Shown: positions 28,391 to 38,495 of the stretch, piece after piece | Layout of the letters: each line of letters opens with the position of its first letter | How positions within the stretch are numbered: position 1 is the first letter of the stretch | Origin: Flavobacteriales bacterium | GTDB taxonomy: Bacteria > Bacteroidota > Bacteroidia > Flavobacteriales_D > Sanyastnellaceae | Direction of reading: 5' to 3' | Length of the DNA stretch: 64,000 bases | NCBI GenBank assembly: GCA_018402085.1 | Contig: JAGYJM010000001.1 | Location: 232,652-296,651, forward strand | Position numbers and translations under genes: made by a program | Notes under the pieces: generated by a model | Told to the model about the DNA's origin: nothing | The model's database searches: none | Seen by the model: the letters and a program-made list of their open reading frames with translations, nothing else

Positions 28391-31372
28391 TCAGCTGTCA
28401 AGGGTTTGCTTCACCTCGACTTCTTCAAAGGCTTCGATGTTGTCACCTACTTTAATGTCATTGAAGCGGTCAACATTCAGACCACATTCATAGCCTTTCG
28501 ACACTTCTTTTACGTCGTCTTTGAAACGCTTGAGCGAGCCAAGCTCACCGGTGTAGATCACAATTCCGTCGCGGATCACGCGCACTTTATTGTTTCGATT
28601 GATCTTGCCGTCAAGCACGAAGCAACCAGCGATGGTACCCACTTTGGAGATTTTGAATGTTTCGCGGATTTCGGCTGTACCAACGACTTTCTCTTCAATT
28701 TTCGCTGAGAGCATGCCTTCCATGGCTTCTTTCATCTCCTCGATGGCTTTGTAGATCACCGAGTACAGCTTGATTTGAATTTCTTCGTTTTCAGCGAGTT
28801 TACGCGCGCTGGCCGACGGGCGCACCTGGAAGCCGATGATGATGGCATCTGAGGCAGAAGCCAGCAAGACATCGCTCTCTGAAATCTGCCCTACCGCCTT
28901 GTGAATGATGTTGACCTGAATCTTCTCAGTTGAGAGTTTCTGGAGCGAGTCGCTGAGTGCTTCTATGGAGCCGTCAACGTCACCTTTCACAATAAGGTTA
29001 AGCTCTTTGAACTCTCCGATGGCGATTCGGCGTCCAATTTCTTCGATGGTAATGTGGCGTTGCGTACGAACCCCTTGTTCGCGTTGCAGTTGCTGGCGTT
29101 TGACGGCAATGTTTCGCGCTTCTTTTTCGTCTTCGAGCACGTGGAATTTATCACCTGCAGACGCTGCGCCGCTGAGTCCGAGCATTGAAACCGGCATGGA
29201 TGGTCCGGCTTCTTCAATGCGTTGACCGCGTTCGTTGTACATTGCTTTGACACGACCGCTGTACTGTCCTGCCAGCACAGAGTCACCTACCCTGAGGGTA
29301 CCTCCTTCAACGAGGAGTGTAGAAACGTAACCACGACCTTTATCGAGTTGTGACTCGACTACGGTACCTGTGGCGCGTTTATTCGGATCAGCTTTCAGCT
29401 CGAGCAGTTCGGCTTCAAGCAGCACTTTTTCAAGCAAGTCTTCGATTCCTTCTCCTTTTTTCGCGGAGATTTCCTGGGCCTGATATTTTCCTCCCCAGTC
29501 TTCAACGAGGATATTCATTTTCGAGAGTTCTTCGCGGATTTTTTCGGCGTTAGCTCCCGGTTTATCGATTTTATTGAAGGCAAACACCATTGGGATATCT
29601 GCAGCTTGCGCGTGGTTGATAGCCTCAATGGTTTGTGGCATCACGGAGTCATCGGCGGCGATTACGATGATGGCGAGGTCAGTGACCTGCGCACCTCTTG
29701 CCCGCATGGCGGTAAATGCTTCGTGACCAGGTGTATCGAGGAAGGTGATGGTTTTTCCGTCAGGGAGTTCGACGTTGTAGGCGCCGATATGCTGTGTGAT
29801 TCCTCCGGCCTCTCCGGCAATTACATTTGCGCGACGAACGCGGTCGAGCAGAGAGGTTTTACCGTGGTCAACGTGCCCCATTACTGTGACAATCGGCGGG
29901 CGAGCCTGCAGGTTTTCGGGGGCGTCTTCTTCTTCAGGAATGGATTCCTGAACTTCTGCACTTACAAATTCGACGCTATATCCGAACTCTTCAGCGATGA
30001 TCTGAATGGTTTCGGCATCGAGGCGCTGGTTGATAGACACCATGATACCGAGGGTCATGCAAGCGCTGATGACATCATTCACCTGCGCGTCCATCATCGT
30101 GGCGAGCTCTGACACGGTTACGAACTCGGTCAGTTTAAGCTGCTTCGATTCTTCTTCGAGTCTTTGTGCTTCTTCTTCTTGCTTAGCAGCTACGGCATCA
30201 CGTTTCGCGCGGCGCAGTTTCGAAGATTTCGATTTTTTACCACCGCTGAGGCGCGCGAGTGTTTCTTTGATTTCTTTTTGGATGTCAGCGTCTGACACCT
30301 CTGTTTTCGCATCCTTCTTCTTGCCTCGAGCGCTTCCTCCGCCTCTTTGATCGGTGCGTGACTGGGTATCAACATCGACTTTAGAGATGCGTTTGCGTTT
30401 GCGTTTTTTGCGGAGATCACTGTCAGCAGAAGATGCGACCGGTTTTTTCTTTTTGCGCTCTTCTTTGAGCTCAATTTTACCGACAACTTTTGGCCCGGAG
30501 AGTTTTTGCGCTTCGGCTTTCACCAATTCTTTTGGTGCGGGTTTTTCTTCTTTCGGCTTTGTTTGTTCTTCTGCTTTTTCGGCGGCTACGGGTTTTTCTT
30601 CTTTCGGCTTCGTTTCTTCTTCCTTCTTCGCTGCAGGAGGGGCTTCCTGGTTTTCGGTTTTCTTCTTTTTCTTTTTGGTATCGAATTTACCGAGGTCCAT
30701 TTTCCCGACGACCTTTGGTCCTACGTGGGCTGGTTTTTCGACTTCTTTCGGTTCTTCCGGGGCTTCCTGCGTTTTGTTAGGCGCTTCCGGTTTGATTTCT
30801 TCTTTTGGAGTGTCTTCCGGGGTTTCGGCTTTCGCTTTCGGGGTTTCTGCCTCGACCGGTTTATCTTCAGCCGTTGCTTTTTCTTCGCTTTTCACCGGTT
30901 CTTCAACCTTAGCCGGTTCTTCGGCCTTCACCGGTTCTTCGGTTTTGGCAGGTTCTTCAGCCTTGGCGGGTTCTTCGGGCTTCGGAGTTTCTTCAGCTTT
31001 TGGGGCTTCTTTTTCCGGGCTTTCTTTTTTGGAAGGGCTTACACCGGGAGGCAATTCAGACTTCTGGAATTTCGACAAGTCGATTTCCTCTTCTTCTTCC
31101 TGCGGTTTTTCCTGCTCCTTCTTGGTGGATTCCAAAGTAACGGTTTCACGTTCCTGGCTAGGACGCGAGACGCTCTTTGATTTCTCCTTGAGTTCTTTCT
31201 CGACCGCAAATGCTGCCCGAATCAGGTCATACTGTTCGTGGTCGATCTTGGTATTGGGTTTACCATCGACTTCAAATCCCTTTCCGTCAAGGAATTCCAC
31301 GATTGTACCGAGCCCGATATTGAACTCTTTGGCGACTTTACTAAGACGTACCGGCTTTTTAACTTCCGACAT
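28391..31372 (-). CDS. infB: Translation initiation factor IF-2
   Basis: 993 residues. It is a GTPase that places initiator tRNA on the ribosome. The N-terminal ~350 residues start with an IF2-N motif ([21 protein letters not shown]) and then run into a long Glu/Lys/Pro/Ala low-complexity region with repeated KAEEPAK-like units and poly-Lys runs. GTPase motifs follow: [12 protein letters not shown] (G1), GITQHIGAY (G2), DTPGHEAF (G3), NKID (G4), SAKKGEG (G5). Domains II-IV run to the C-terminus. It is third in rimP-nusA-infB. Confidence 0.96.
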   Translation of the reverse strand: MSEVKKPVRLSKVAKEFNIGLGTIVEFLDGKGFEVDGKPNTKIDHEQYDLIRAAFAVEKELKEKSKSVSRPSQERETVTLESTKKEQEKPQEEEEEIDLSKFQKSELPPGVSPSKKESPEKEAPKAEETPKPEEPAKAEEPAKTEEPVKAEEPAKVEEPVKSEEKATAEDKPVEAETPKAKAETPEDTPKEEIKPEAPNKTQEAPEEPKEVEKPAHVGPKVVGKMDLGKFDTKKKKKKTENQEAPPAAKKEEETKPKEEKPVAAEKAEEQTKPKEEKPAPKELVKAEAQKLSGPKVVGKIELKEERKKKKPVASSADSDLRKKRKRKRISKVDVDTQSRTDQRGGGSARGKKKDAKTEVSDADIQKEIKETLARLSGGKKSKSSKLRRAKRDAVAAKQEEEAQRLEEESKQLKLTEFVTVSELATMMDAQVNDVISACMTLGIMVSINQRLDAETIQIIAEEFGYSVEFVSAEVQESIPEEEDAPENLQARPPIVTVMGHVDHGKTSLLDRVRRANVIAGEAGGITQHIGAYNVELPDGKTITFLDTPGHEAFTAMRARGAQVTDLAIIVIAADDSVMPQTIEAINHAQAADIPMVFAFNKIDKPGANAEKIREELSKMNILVEDWGGKYQAQEISAKKGEGIEDLLEKVLLEAELLELKADPNKRATGTVVESQLDKGRGYVSTLLVEGGTLRVGDSVLAGQYSGRVKAMYNERGQRIEEAGPSMPVSMLGLSGAASAGDKFHVLEDEKEARNIAVKRQQLQREQGVRTQRHITIEEIGRRIAIGEFKELNLIVKGDVDGSIEALSDSLQKLSTEKIQVNIIHKAVGQISESDVLLASASDAIIIGFQVRPSASARKLAENEEIQIKLYSVIYKAIEEMKEAMEGMLSAKIEEKVVGTAEIRETFKISKVGTIAGCFVLDGKINRNNKVRVIRDGIVIYTGELGSLKRFKDDVKEVSKGYECGLNVDRFNDIKVGDNIEAFEEVEVKQTLDS

Positions 31373-31418
31373 ATAAAAAATTATGTTCGCTCACTTGCGT
31401 ATCCTTAGTTTCAGTGTT

Positions 31419-32654
31419 TCAATCGAACTCTGACTTAAGGATGCGCGTCACTTCGCGCACGGTTTCAATTTCGAGGTCTGTCCTCTTCGCGAGGTCTTCC
31501 TCATTCAGATCGAGTACGCTTCGTGCCGTGTCGCACCCGATGGCTTTGAGAGCATCGATAATCCAGCTATCGATTTCATCTGCAAACTCTTCCAGTTCAA
31601 CGTCGTCAAGTTCCGCTTCTGATTCACGGTACACGTCAATGTCGAAGCCGGTGAGTTTACTGGCTAGTTTGATATTGTGTCCGCCTTTGCCAATGGCGAG
31701 AGACACTTGGTCAGGCTTCAGGAAAACATCGGCCTTCTTATTCTCATTGTCAAGTGTGATCGACGAAATTTTTGCCGGAGACAATGCCCGGGCGATCAAT
31801 AGCTGATCGTTTTCCGTGTAATTGATCACATCGATATTCTCGTTCTTGAGTTCACGTACAATACTGTGAATACGAGCGCCTTTCATTCCTACACAGGCGC
31901 CTACCGGGTCAATTCGATCATCGTAAGACTCTACGGCAACCTTGGCTCTTTCGCCTGGTTCGCGAACGATCTTTTTGATGGTAATCAATCCGTCAAACAC
32001 TTCCGGCACTTCTTGTTCGAACAGACGCTCGAGGAATTCAGGAGCGGTGCGACTGAGAATGATGCGCGGATTGTTGTTACGCATATCGACCTCTGCCACC
32101 ACAGCCCGTACGGTATCTCCTTTTTTGAAGAAGTCAGAAGGGATCTGGTGCGCGCGCGGCATCACCAGTTCATTGTCTTCATCATCAATGATAAGGATTT
32201 CACGTTTCCAAATCTGGTAAACCTCTCCGGAGATGATATCACCAACTCGCTCTTTGTACTTCTGATAGATGTGATCTTTTTCAAGGTCAAGTACACGGCT
32301 CACGAGGTTCTGGCGCATGGCCAACACAGCGCGACGACCGAAGTCTTCGATCTTGATTTCTTCAGATACCTCCTCACCTATTTCAAAGTCATCTTCAATT
32401 TTCAGCGCTTGCGAGAGCTCAATTTCGAGGTTCTCGTCTTCTACTTCACCGTCTTCAACGATTTCTCGGTTGCGCCAAATTTCAAGGTCACCTTTTTCAG
32501 GGTTGATGATAATGTCAAAATTATCATCAGCGCCATAGCGCTTGATGATCATTCCTCTGAAAACATCCTCAAGGATCGCGAGCATCGTTTGGCGATCGAT
32601 GTTTTTGAACTCTTTGAATTCCTGAAACGACTCGTTCAGATTGAGCACATTCAT
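31419..32654 (-). CDS. nusA: Transcription termination/antitermination factor NusA
   Basis: 411 residues. It binds RNA polymerase and nascent RNA in pausing and termination. Order: N-terminal polymerase-binding domain (RQTMLAILEDVFRGMIIKRYG), S1 domain (GEVYQIWKREILIIDDEDNE), KH domains (GACVGMKGARIHSIVREL and LAIGKGGHNIKLASKLTG), then a short acidic tail ending TRILKSEFD. It lacks the long duplicated C-terminal repeats of the E. coli protein, as is usual outside gamma-proteobacteria. It starts 6 bases after the rimP stop. NusA may act on the hairpin in its own operon leader. Confidence 0.95.
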   Translation of the reverse strand: MNVLNLNESFQEFKEFKNIDRQTMLAILEDVFRGMIIKRYGADDNFDIIINPEKGDLEIWRNREIVEDGEVEDENLEIELSQALKIEDDFEIGEEVSEEIKIEDFGRRAVLAMRQNLVSRVLDLEKDHIYQKYKERVGDIISGEVYQIWKREILIIDDEDNELVMPRAHQIPSDFFKKGDTVRAVVAEVDMRNNNPRIILSRTAPEFLERLFEQEVPEVFDGLITIKKIVREPGERAKVAVESYDDRIDPVGACVGMKGARIHSIVRELKNENIDVINYTENDQLLIARALSPAKISSITLDNENKKADVFLKPDQVSLAIGKGGHNIKLASKLTGFDIDVYRESEAELDDVELEEFADEIDSWIIDALKAIGCDTARSVLDLNEEDLAKRTDLEIETVREVTRILKSEFD

Positions 32655-32660
32655 TTTTGC

Positions 32661-33128
32661 CTATTTAAATGATAAGACCACACGGGCCTCCACAATCTTT
32701 TCAAATTCAATATGGTGGTCTTCTTCCACCCACTGTTTAGCCTTGCGGCCTTCTATCCGCTGTTTTTCGCGGGTATGCAATACGATGCCGTTGTCATCCA
32801 CGGCAGTGAGCTTGCCTTTCAGCTTGACTCCTTCATCGCGTTTAACGATAAGTTCCCGACCGATGTTTTTCTTGTATTGCCGGCGAACCACAAGAGGTTG
32901 GTCGGCTCCCGGTGAAGAGACATTGAGCGAAAAATCTTCCTCTTCACGATCGAGCGACCCTTCAATGATGCGGCTCACTTTCACGCAGTCATCAATCGAA
33001 ATACCCTCTTCGTTATCGATGAGTACCCTGATGTCATTATTGCCGGAAACGTCAATGCTCACGGCAAACAACGTACTGTCTGCGATGGCTTCTCCCAGGA
33101 GACGTTCGATGTATTCCTTCGTGATCAT
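32661..33128 (-). CDS. rimP: Ribosome maturation factor RimP
   Basis: 155 residues from the ATG at 33128 (MITKEYIERLLGEAIADSTLF). The frame is open upstream, but that part overlaps the leader hairpin and does not match the family. RimP assists 30S subunit assembly. Recognisable parts are DNDIRVLIDNEEGISIDDCVKVSR, LNVSSPGADQPLV and RELIVK. It is the first gene of the rimP-nusA-infB operon. Confidence 0.92.
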   Translation of the reverse strand: MITKEYIERLLGEAIADSTLFAVSIDVSGNNDIRVLIDNEEGISIDDCVKVSRIIEGSLDREEEDFSLNVSSPGADQPLVVRRQYKKNIGRELIVKRDEGVKLKGKLTAVDDNGIVLHTREKQRIEGRKAKQWVEEDHHIEFEKIVEARVVLSFK

Positions 33129-33140
33129 TTTCGTACAGGC

Positions 33141-33166
33141 AATAAAAAGAGGGGTTTCCACCCCTC
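33141..33166 (-). terminator. Intrinsic terminator in the rimP leader (candidate attenuator)
   Basis: On the minus strand a 7-bp stem GAGGGGT / ACCCCTC closes a GGAA (GNRA) tetraloop and is followed at once by TTTTTATT. It lies between a consensus promoter and the rimP ATG, 12 bases from the start codon, with no gene upstream on that strand for it to terminate. Confidence 0.75.
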
Positions 33167-33191
33167 CCCGTTTGCATCCGTTTTGCTTGTG

Positions 33192-33226
33192 CAAATATAA
33201 TAAATCGCCTGACCTGTAAGCTCAAA
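33192..33226 (-). promoter_or_regulatory. Promoter of the rimP-nusA-infB operon
   Basis: Minus strand: TTTG (33223-33226), 23 bases, then TATATTTG (33192-33199). This matches the Bacteroidota -33/-7 pattern TTG-N17-23-TAnnTTTG. The predicted start near 33185 gives a leader of about 55-60 bases that contains the terminator hairpin. Confidence 0.65.
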
Positions 33227-33332
33227 CCTGACAATCTTTTGGTTTACATGACAAATCGCATAAAATCAATTTCTCTGCGTTAGGTGTGGAAAACGCACTC
33301 TTCATCAGTCGGTCGCGTCAAAATGAGAGCGT

Positions 33333-33340
33333 TACTTTTG
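33333..33340 (+). promoter_or_regulatory. Candidate -7 box for the MORN protein gene
   Basis: TACTTTTG matches TAnnTTTG, 17 bases before the ATG at 33358. No -33 TTG was found. Confidence 0.45.
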
Positions 33341-33357
33341 TCATAAAGTTACTCCTT

Positions 33358-34938
33358 ATGCGTTTACTGCTGTTCCTCATTTTAGTCGCTCCCCTCACTT
33401 CGCAGGCCCAAAAGCAGCACTACGTTGACTTTTACGAATCCGGAAAAAAGCGCGCCGAAGGCTTCTATGAACGTGGTATAGAGCACGGAGAGTGGAAGTG
33501 GTGGCATGAAGATGGCACCCTCAAAGAGCACTCTTTCTACTGGTTCGGTGATCTCCATGGCCCGGTGCTTACTTTTCATACGAATGGTCAGCTCATGAAC
33601 GAAGGATACTTTATCAAAGGGGTCCAAGACAGCATTATGCGCACCTTCGCAGCTGACAGCGTGCTCCTCGAAGAGGGCCACTATAAAGAAGGGCTCAAAA
33701 ATGGAGAATGGCAGTATTATTTCCCGGATGGCCAACTTATGGTGCGCGAATTTTACGCAGATAGTGCAATGCAGTTGCTTTTTTATCGCCGTAAAAACGG
33801 CGGACGGGAGAAGCTGATTGAAGACGGAAAGGGAACACTTCGGGAATGGTTCGAGAATGGACAATTGCGAAAAGAAACGGCGTACTACGATGGTTTTCCA
33901 AATGGCGAGCATAAGGAGTGGTTTGTGGACGGCACCCTGCAAATGGAAGGACGTTATGTGGATGGATTGCGCGACGGTAAATGGACAAGCTTCTACTTCA
34001 GCGGGAGGCCTGAGAAGGTTGCCCATTACTCAGATGGGGTGCTTAATGGATCTTTCAAACGGTACTTCAGAAATGAAAACACCGATGTAGAAGGCAATTA
34101 CACCTTGGGTGAAAAAAGCGGCGTCTGGAAGTGGTTTTTTAAAGAAGGAGGAACTGATATGGAAGGCCCCTTCGTTAAAGGAAAGCAGCAAGGCACCTGG
34201 ACCTATTACTACGGAAACGGCAATGTGCATTATACCGGGGAGTACGCAGAAGGCCAAATGGAAGGCGAGTGGACGTGGTACTACTTTGACGGGGAGTTAT
34301 GGAAAAAGGGCAGCTACAGCAGCGGAATGAAAGACGGCTTCTGGGAGTATTGGTTCGAAAACGGTCAGGAACTGATGTCTGGTCACTTTGAGAACGATCT
34401 GGAAGAGGGAGAATGGGAAAGCTGGTATGACAATGGCCGGCAAAAAGATCGTGGTGCTTACAAAGAGGGTAAGATGAACGGCGCCTGGGAGGGCTGGTAC
34501 CCGAATGGCGTGGTGCATTATCGCGGTAGCTGGAAAGATGACCTCCGCACGGGAAACTGGGAATACTATTACGAGAACGGACAACTGCACGAGAAAGGGG
34601 CTTATAACGCAGAAGGTCAGAAAAGTGGTGAGTGGGTCACCCACAACCCTTCAGGAAGGATGGAAATGCGGGGTGAATATCAAAAGGGTGTACCACACGG
34701 AGACTGGCTGTACAACTACCCCAATGGCTCGCCGCAACGATCGTGCAGTTACGATGAAGGTCAGCTCTCAGGGCTCGTTAAAGACTATGATCGGCGCGGA
34801 CAGTTGATCCGTGAAGCCGGCTACAAGAACAATCGGCGCCATGGCAAGTTTATCGTGTATAACGAGAAAACCGGACAGATCGATCAGCACATGATCTTCG
34901 AAAACGGAATGGTGGAGAAGGTCATTGTGGCTAAGTAG
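33358..34938 (+). CDS. Secreted MORN / YwqK-type repeat protein
   Basis: 526 residues. The ATG at 33358 yields a signal peptide (MRLLLFLILVAPLTSQAQ); an upstream in-frame start would span the promoter box. The rest is about twenty MORN-like units of ~23 residues with the core G-x-W-x-x-(Y/W)-(Y/F)-x-x-G-x-(L/V) (e.g. GEWKWWHEDGTLKEH, GTWTYYYGNGNVHYTGEY). In Bacteroidota these are often annotated as YwqK-family antitoxin-like. The signal peptide and lack of a toxin neighbour argue for an envelope role instead. A variant CATC-like palindrome lies at 33787. Confidence 0.85.
   Translation: MRLLLFLILVAPLTSQAQKQHYVDFYESGKKRAEGFYERGIEHGEWKWWHEDGTLKEHSFYWFGDLHGPVLTFHTNGQLMNEGYFIKGVQDSIMRTFAADSVLLEEGHYKEGLKNGEWQYYFPDGQLMVREFYADSAMQLLFYRRKNGGREKLIEDGKGTLREWFENGQLRKETAYYDGFPNGEHKEWFVDGTLQMEGRYVDGLRDGKWTSFYFSGRPEKVAHYSDGVLNGSFKRYFRNENTDVEGNYTLGEKSGVWKWFFKEGGTDMEGPFVKGKQQGTWTYYYGNGNVHYTGEYAEGQMEGEWTWYYFDGELWKKGSYSSGMKDGFWEYWFENGQELMSGHFENDLEEGEWESWYDNGRQKDRGAYKEGKMNGAWEGWYPNGVVHYRGSWKDDLRTGNWEYYYENGQLHEKGAYNAEGQKSGEWVTHNPSGRMEMRGEYQKGVPHGDWLYNYPNGSPQRSCSYDEGQLSGLVKDYDRRGQLIREAGYKNNRRHGKFIVYNEKTGQIDQHMIFENGMVEKVIVAK
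33787..33806 (-). repeat. Variant CATC-hairpin element (CGTC foot)
   Basis: Minus strand: CGTC, stem CGCCGT, loop TTTT, stem ACGGCG. It lies in the MORN gene and is read in a different frame from the other intragenic copies. Confidence 0.5.
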
Positions 34939-34945
34939 ACCGTCG

Positions 34946-34965
34946 CATCCGCCGTTTTTACGGCG
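34946..34965 (+). repeat. CATC-hairpin element (intergenic)
   Basis: CATC, stem CGCCGT, loop TTTT, stem ACGGCG, preceded by CGTCG. It begins 8 bases after the MORN gene stop and is followed by TAAAAAA, not by a T-run. It has the same stem as the variant inside the MORN gene at 33787. Confidence 0.75.
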
Positions 34966-34996
34966 TAAAAAATCACTACCTGAAGCGCATACACCC

Positions 34997-35680
34997 ATGT
35001 CGTATGTCACTAAAATGATTGAAGAGGGTGAGCACCAGCAGCAAGACTTCAAGGTGCGCATTGAGGATGCGCGAAAGATTGCTAAAACGCTGGTAGCCTT
35101 TGCCAATACGGATGGGGGAAGACTGCTCATCGGTGTGAAAGACAATGGCACAGTGAGCGGAGTAGACGTACAGGAAGAGTTTCACATGATTGAGGCTGCT
35201 GCTGAAATGTACTGCAAGCCGGTGGTGCCTTTCAAGACCCAGGTATGGAAATCCAACTATCGGTCTGTGCTCGAAATTCAGATAGAAGCATCGCTGAAGC
35301 GTCCACACTTTGCTGAACCGGAGCCGGATAATTGGGCTGCTTATCAGCGGGTTGACGACCGAAATGTGAAAGCAAACGGTGTGCTGCTCAAAGTGTGGCA
35401 GCATCGTTTCAATGAAAATATTGGTGATTTCAAGTACACCCGGCCGGTGAGAAAACTCTTCAGTGCCCTCCGTGAGCAGAAAAGGCTGGGCTTTCGTAAA
35501 GTCTTAAGAATCGTGCGCCTGAATAAAGAGAAGACGGAACGTTTGCTGGCGCAACTTGTAAGCTGGGAAGTAATTGATATGGAGTTCACCGACACCGGGT
35601 GCTATTTTTGCCTTAGCGATGAATCGCTACCAGATGAGTGGGAAGAACAATACAGGAGGTCAACACCTGATGATAACTGA
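34997..35680 (+). CDS. AlbA_2 / Schlafen-type ATP-binding domain protein
   Basis: 227 residues from the ATG at 34997 (MSYVTKMIEEGEHQQQDFKV). Residues ~10-120 match the AlbA_2 (divergent AAA-4) domain: E-x-x-QQDFK, IAKTLVAFANTDGGRLLIGVKDNGTVSGV and IEASLKRPHFA. The C-terminal half is a winged-helix-like region (FRKVLRIVRLNKEKTERLLAQLVSWEVI). Members are found in DNA-binding or regulatory proteins; the exact role is unclear. It is between the MORN gene and porZ on the same strand. Confidence 0.82.
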   Translation: MSYVTKMIEEGEHQQQDFKVRIEDARKIAKTLVAFANTDGGRLLIGVKDNGTVSGVDVQEEFHMIEAAAEMYCKPVVPFKTQVWKSNYRSVLEIQIEASLKRPHFAEPEPDNWAAYQRVDDRNVKANGVLLKVWQHRFNENIGDFKYTRPVRKLFSALREQKRLGFRKVLRIVRLNKEKTERLLAQLVSWEVIDMEFTDTGCYFCLSDESLPDEWEEQYRRSTPDDN

Positions 35681-35740
35681 CCTGTTCCGTATACGATTCA
35701 TCAACGGAAGACGTTTATTTTGCAGACCAAAATCCAAACC

Positions 35741-38098
35741 ATGCGGATTCTTTCGATTCTCTTTCTCGTCATATTCACTGCCGGAGCAGAAACTGTCGCG
35801 CAGCAGCCGGTAGGTTCATGGAGGGAACACTTACCTTACGGAAGTACCATTGATGTCGCCTATGGTGACGGGCGCGTCTTCTGTGCGACTCCGTTTTCCG
35901 TATTTGCATATGACACCGGAGACCAGAGCATTCAGAGGGTTTCGAAGGTCAATAAGCTCTCAGGTTCAGACCTGAGTTGTGTGGTATACGATGAGGCGAC
36001 CTCCACGCTGCTTGTGGGCTATCAGTCAGGTAATCTCGATATCATCAGCTCAGGCGTCCCCTTTAATTTACCCGATATCGCCAACAGTAGCGTGTTTGGT
36101 GATAAACGGATCTATGAGGTTTTTGTGGATGACGGCAGTGCTTATCTATGCTGTGGTTTCGGAGTGGTGGTCGTCAACATCGCCAATAAAGAGGTTCGGG
36201 AAACCTGGTTTCTCGAGGGGCAAAATGACCTGGTGAAAGTCAATGCACTGACCAGAGATGAGCTGCACTGGTTTGCGGCTACAGACCGGGGCTTATACCG
36301 TGCTGAAGTGACTGATCCTTTCCTGGTCAGCTTTGAAGCCTGGGAACACATCGAAACGCCACCGCTGGAAGATGCTGAACTCTCTGATGTCATGCTGTAC
36401 AATGACCGCATCTTTGTCATCAATGAGCAAGGCGACGACGATGCGATCTGGTATGCGGAAAGCGATTTGGGAGCATGGACGCTCTTTCCTTTTTATATGG
36501 CAGAAGAATTGCGCGAAATTGACGCAGGAGGAGATGGCTACTTCGTAGTATGCGAAAAGAACGGTGTTCGGGTATATGCATTCACCGGCGAAGGAAGCAA
36601 CGACGGTTACGAAGAAATTGATTTTAGAGGGGGCTTGTTTGATATTGTCATGGATCCTGCCGCGGCTGTGATCGATGACAATAATGTGGTGTGGTTCGCA
36701 AACGATGAAGGCGGGATGTTCCGTTTTCTGATCAATGGTGAATGGCAAGGTGAAAGCCGGCATATGCCAGACGGACCGCCTGCTTTCAATGTGCGGCGCA
36801 TTGATGCGTACAACAACAACATCTGGATTGCTTCCGGAGGTGTGGATGCGTCGTGGACCAATAACTACGACAAAAAAGGAATTTATGGCCTTGTCAATGA
36901 CCGGTGGGTGATTATGGAGAGCCCTGAAGGAGAAAACGATATCGGATCCGTCAATGACTACATGGCAGTATCTGTGAACCCCCTCAATAATGATCATATC
37001 GCTCTTGGCTCTTGGGAAGAGGGGCTTATTGAAGTCAGAAATGGAGAGGTCACTGAAATCTACAATGAAGAAAATAGTCCGCTCGAACTCGTCAGTTTCG
37101 GTGGCTCGCCGCGTATCGGTATAGCGGGAGTTGATTTTGATGAAGACGGAAACCTTTGGTTTACCAACGCCTACAGCAGTAACTCCCTGATGATGCAGTC
37201 GTCTTCGGGGTCATTCTACAGCTGGAATCTTTCTCCTGAAATCAACTCGGAAGAATTTCTGGGCGACGTAGTGGCTGCACGGCAAGGTTATATCTGGGCC
37301 ATTGCGCCAAGGGGTAATGGCCTGCTTGTGTTAGACCCTAAGGAAACACCAACAAATCCTAACGACGATGAGTACAGGTTATTGACTGCCGAAGAAGGAA
37401 ATGGAGGCTTGCCGACAAATGACATATTCAGCCTTGAAGAAGACCTCGACGGTGAAATGTGGGTGGGTACCCTGCAAGGGTTAGCAGTGTTCTATTCACC
37501 CGAAGCGATCTTCAACAGCGATAACTTCGATGCCCAACAAATCCTCATTGAACAAGATGGAAACATTCAGATCCTACTTGAAACAGAGCAGATCAATTGC
37601 ATTGAAATCGATGGTGCTAACCGCAAATGGATCGGTACCGAAAGCAATGGCGTGTTTTTACTGAGCGAAGACGGGTTGAACCAGGTGGTTCATTTCACGG
37701 ATGCTAATAGCCCACTGCTCTCCAACACTGTGTTCGATATTGCGATCAACCAGGAAAATGGAGAGGTCTTCTTTGGTACCAGCCGCGGGATCGTTTCTTA
37801 CATAGGTACTGCCACCAACTTTGACCCCGACATCAGTGAGGTGACCGTTTATCCGAATCCTGTAAGGGAAGATTACACCGGATCAGTGACCATTGAAGGA
37901 CTTGCTTTTGAATCGGAAGTGCGCATTACTGATGCCAGTGGAAACCTTGTCTACACCACTCTCTCAAATGGAGGCCGCGCCACCTGGAATGCCACAGGGC
38001 CTGATGGGAAACGTGTAAGTACCGGAGTGTACCTCGTCTTCTGCAGCAGTCCTGACGGCAGTGCGTCAAATGTGGCTAAGGTTGCTGTAATCCGGTAA
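35741..38098 (+). CDS. porZ: T9SS component PorZ (two-propeller surface protein)
   Basis: 785 residues. The ATG at 35741 gives a signal peptide (MRILSILFLVIFTAGAETVAQQ). The start of the mature protein, VGSWREHLPYGSTIDVAYGDGRVFCAT, is the recognisable PorZ start. Two beta-propellers follow, with two-component-regulator-like blades (IWIASGGVDASW, MWVGTLQGLAVF, KWIGTESNGVFLLS). The C-terminal domain from VTVYPNPVREDY to the end is of T9SS type and in PorZ is kept, not cleaved. PorZ is part of the attachment complex that delivers A-LPS to cargo at the cell surface. Confidence 0.87.
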   Translation: MRILSILFLVIFTAGAETVAQQPVGSWREHLPYGSTIDVAYGDGRVFCATPFSVFAYDTGDQSIQRVSKVNKLSGSDLSCVVYDEATSTLLVGYQSGNLDIISSGVPFNLPDIANSSVFGDKRIYEVFVDDGSAYLCCGFGVVVVNIANKEVRETWFLEGQNDLVKVNALTRDELHWFAATDRGLYRAEVTDPFLVSFEAWEHIETPPLEDAELSDVMLYNDRIFVINEQGDDDAIWYAESDLGAWTLFPFYMAEELREIDAGGDGYFVVCEKNGVRVYAFTGEGSNDGYEEIDFRGGLFDIVMDPAAAVIDDNNVVWFANDEGGMFRFLINGEWQGESRHMPDGPPAFNVRRIDAYNNNIWIASGGVDASWTNNYDKKGIYGLVNDRWVIMESPEGENDIGSVNDYMAVSVNPLNNDHIALGSWEEGLIEVRNGEVTEIYNEENSPLELVSFGGSPRIGIAGVDFDEDGNLWFTNAYSSNSLMMQSSSGSFYSWNLSPEINSEEFLGDVVAARQGYIWAIAPRGNGLLVLDPKETPTNPNDDEYRLLTAEEGNGGLPTNDIFSLEEDLDGEMWVGTLQGLAVFYSPEAIFNSDNFDAQQILIEQDGNIQILLETEQINCIEIDGANRKWIGTESNGVFLLSEDGLNQVVHFTDANSPLLSNTVFDIAINQENGEVFFGTSRGIVSYIGTATNFDPDISEVTVYPNPVREDYTGSVTIEGLAFESEVRITDASGNLVYTTLSNGGRATWNATGPDGKRVSTGVYLVFCSSPDGSASNVAKVAVIR

Positions 38099-38192
38099 AA
38101 TACTCTTGGAAATCAACTGTATGCGGGGCCACTTCGGCCTTAAATGTTGACGTTCTCTCCGGATTTTCGTAGTATGAGGTAAACACATCCCT

Positions 38193-38495
38193 ATGAAGAA
38201 CCGCTATTTTGACACACTTACAGAGGCTATACAAACATTAAACCGCGAAGGGTACACTGCTAGTCTAAAGGCTGAAAATGGCCATATCATTGACCTGGGG
38301 CACAACCGAAAATACAAACCGGATCGGCTTGTCATTCAAGGAAGCTATCGCTTTGAAGGACAAACCAATCCGGCTGATTCTGTTGAAGTCTTCGCCATCA
38401 AGGCGAAGGATCAGATGAAAGGCACGTTGGTCATGTCATACGGTGCAAAGCACTCACAAGATGCCGGTCTGATCAGGCGCATTCCATTCGAATGA
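38193..38495 (+). CDS. Small conserved Bacteroidota protein (100 aa)
   Basis: 100 residues, no signal peptide. Begins MKNRYFDTLTEAIQTLNREGY, then GHIIDLGHNRKYKPDRLVIQGSYRFEG. Similar short proteins in Bacteroidota are sometimes labelled phosphoribosylpyrophosphate synthetase; at 100 residues, with no PRPP-binding loop seen, that label is not supported. The stop abuts the subtilase stop on the other strand. Function unknown. Confidence 0.75.
   Translation: MKNRYFDTLTEAIQTLNREGYTASLKAENGHIIDLGHNRKYKPDRLVIQGSYRFEGQTNPADSVEVFAIKAKDQMKGTLVMSYGAKHSQDAGLIRRIPFE

Noticed and set aside
30354..31376. Long plus-strand ORF (340 codons) opposite infB
   Set aside because: It is the antisense of the Glu/Lys-rich N-terminal region of IF-2; the low-complexity codons leave stop-free Ser/Phe-rich antisense frames.
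33358..34938. Antitoxin of a YwqK toxin-antitoxin pair
   Set aside because: It has a signal peptide, about twenty MORN units and no toxin gene beside it.
34946..34972. Intrinsic terminator of the MORN gene
   Set aside because: The hairpin is a CATC element followed by A residues, not T residues, on the gene strand.
38193..38495. Phosphoribosylpyrophosphate synthetase
   Set aside because: This name is used for similar short proteins, but 100 residues with no PRPP-binding motif cannot be that enzyme.
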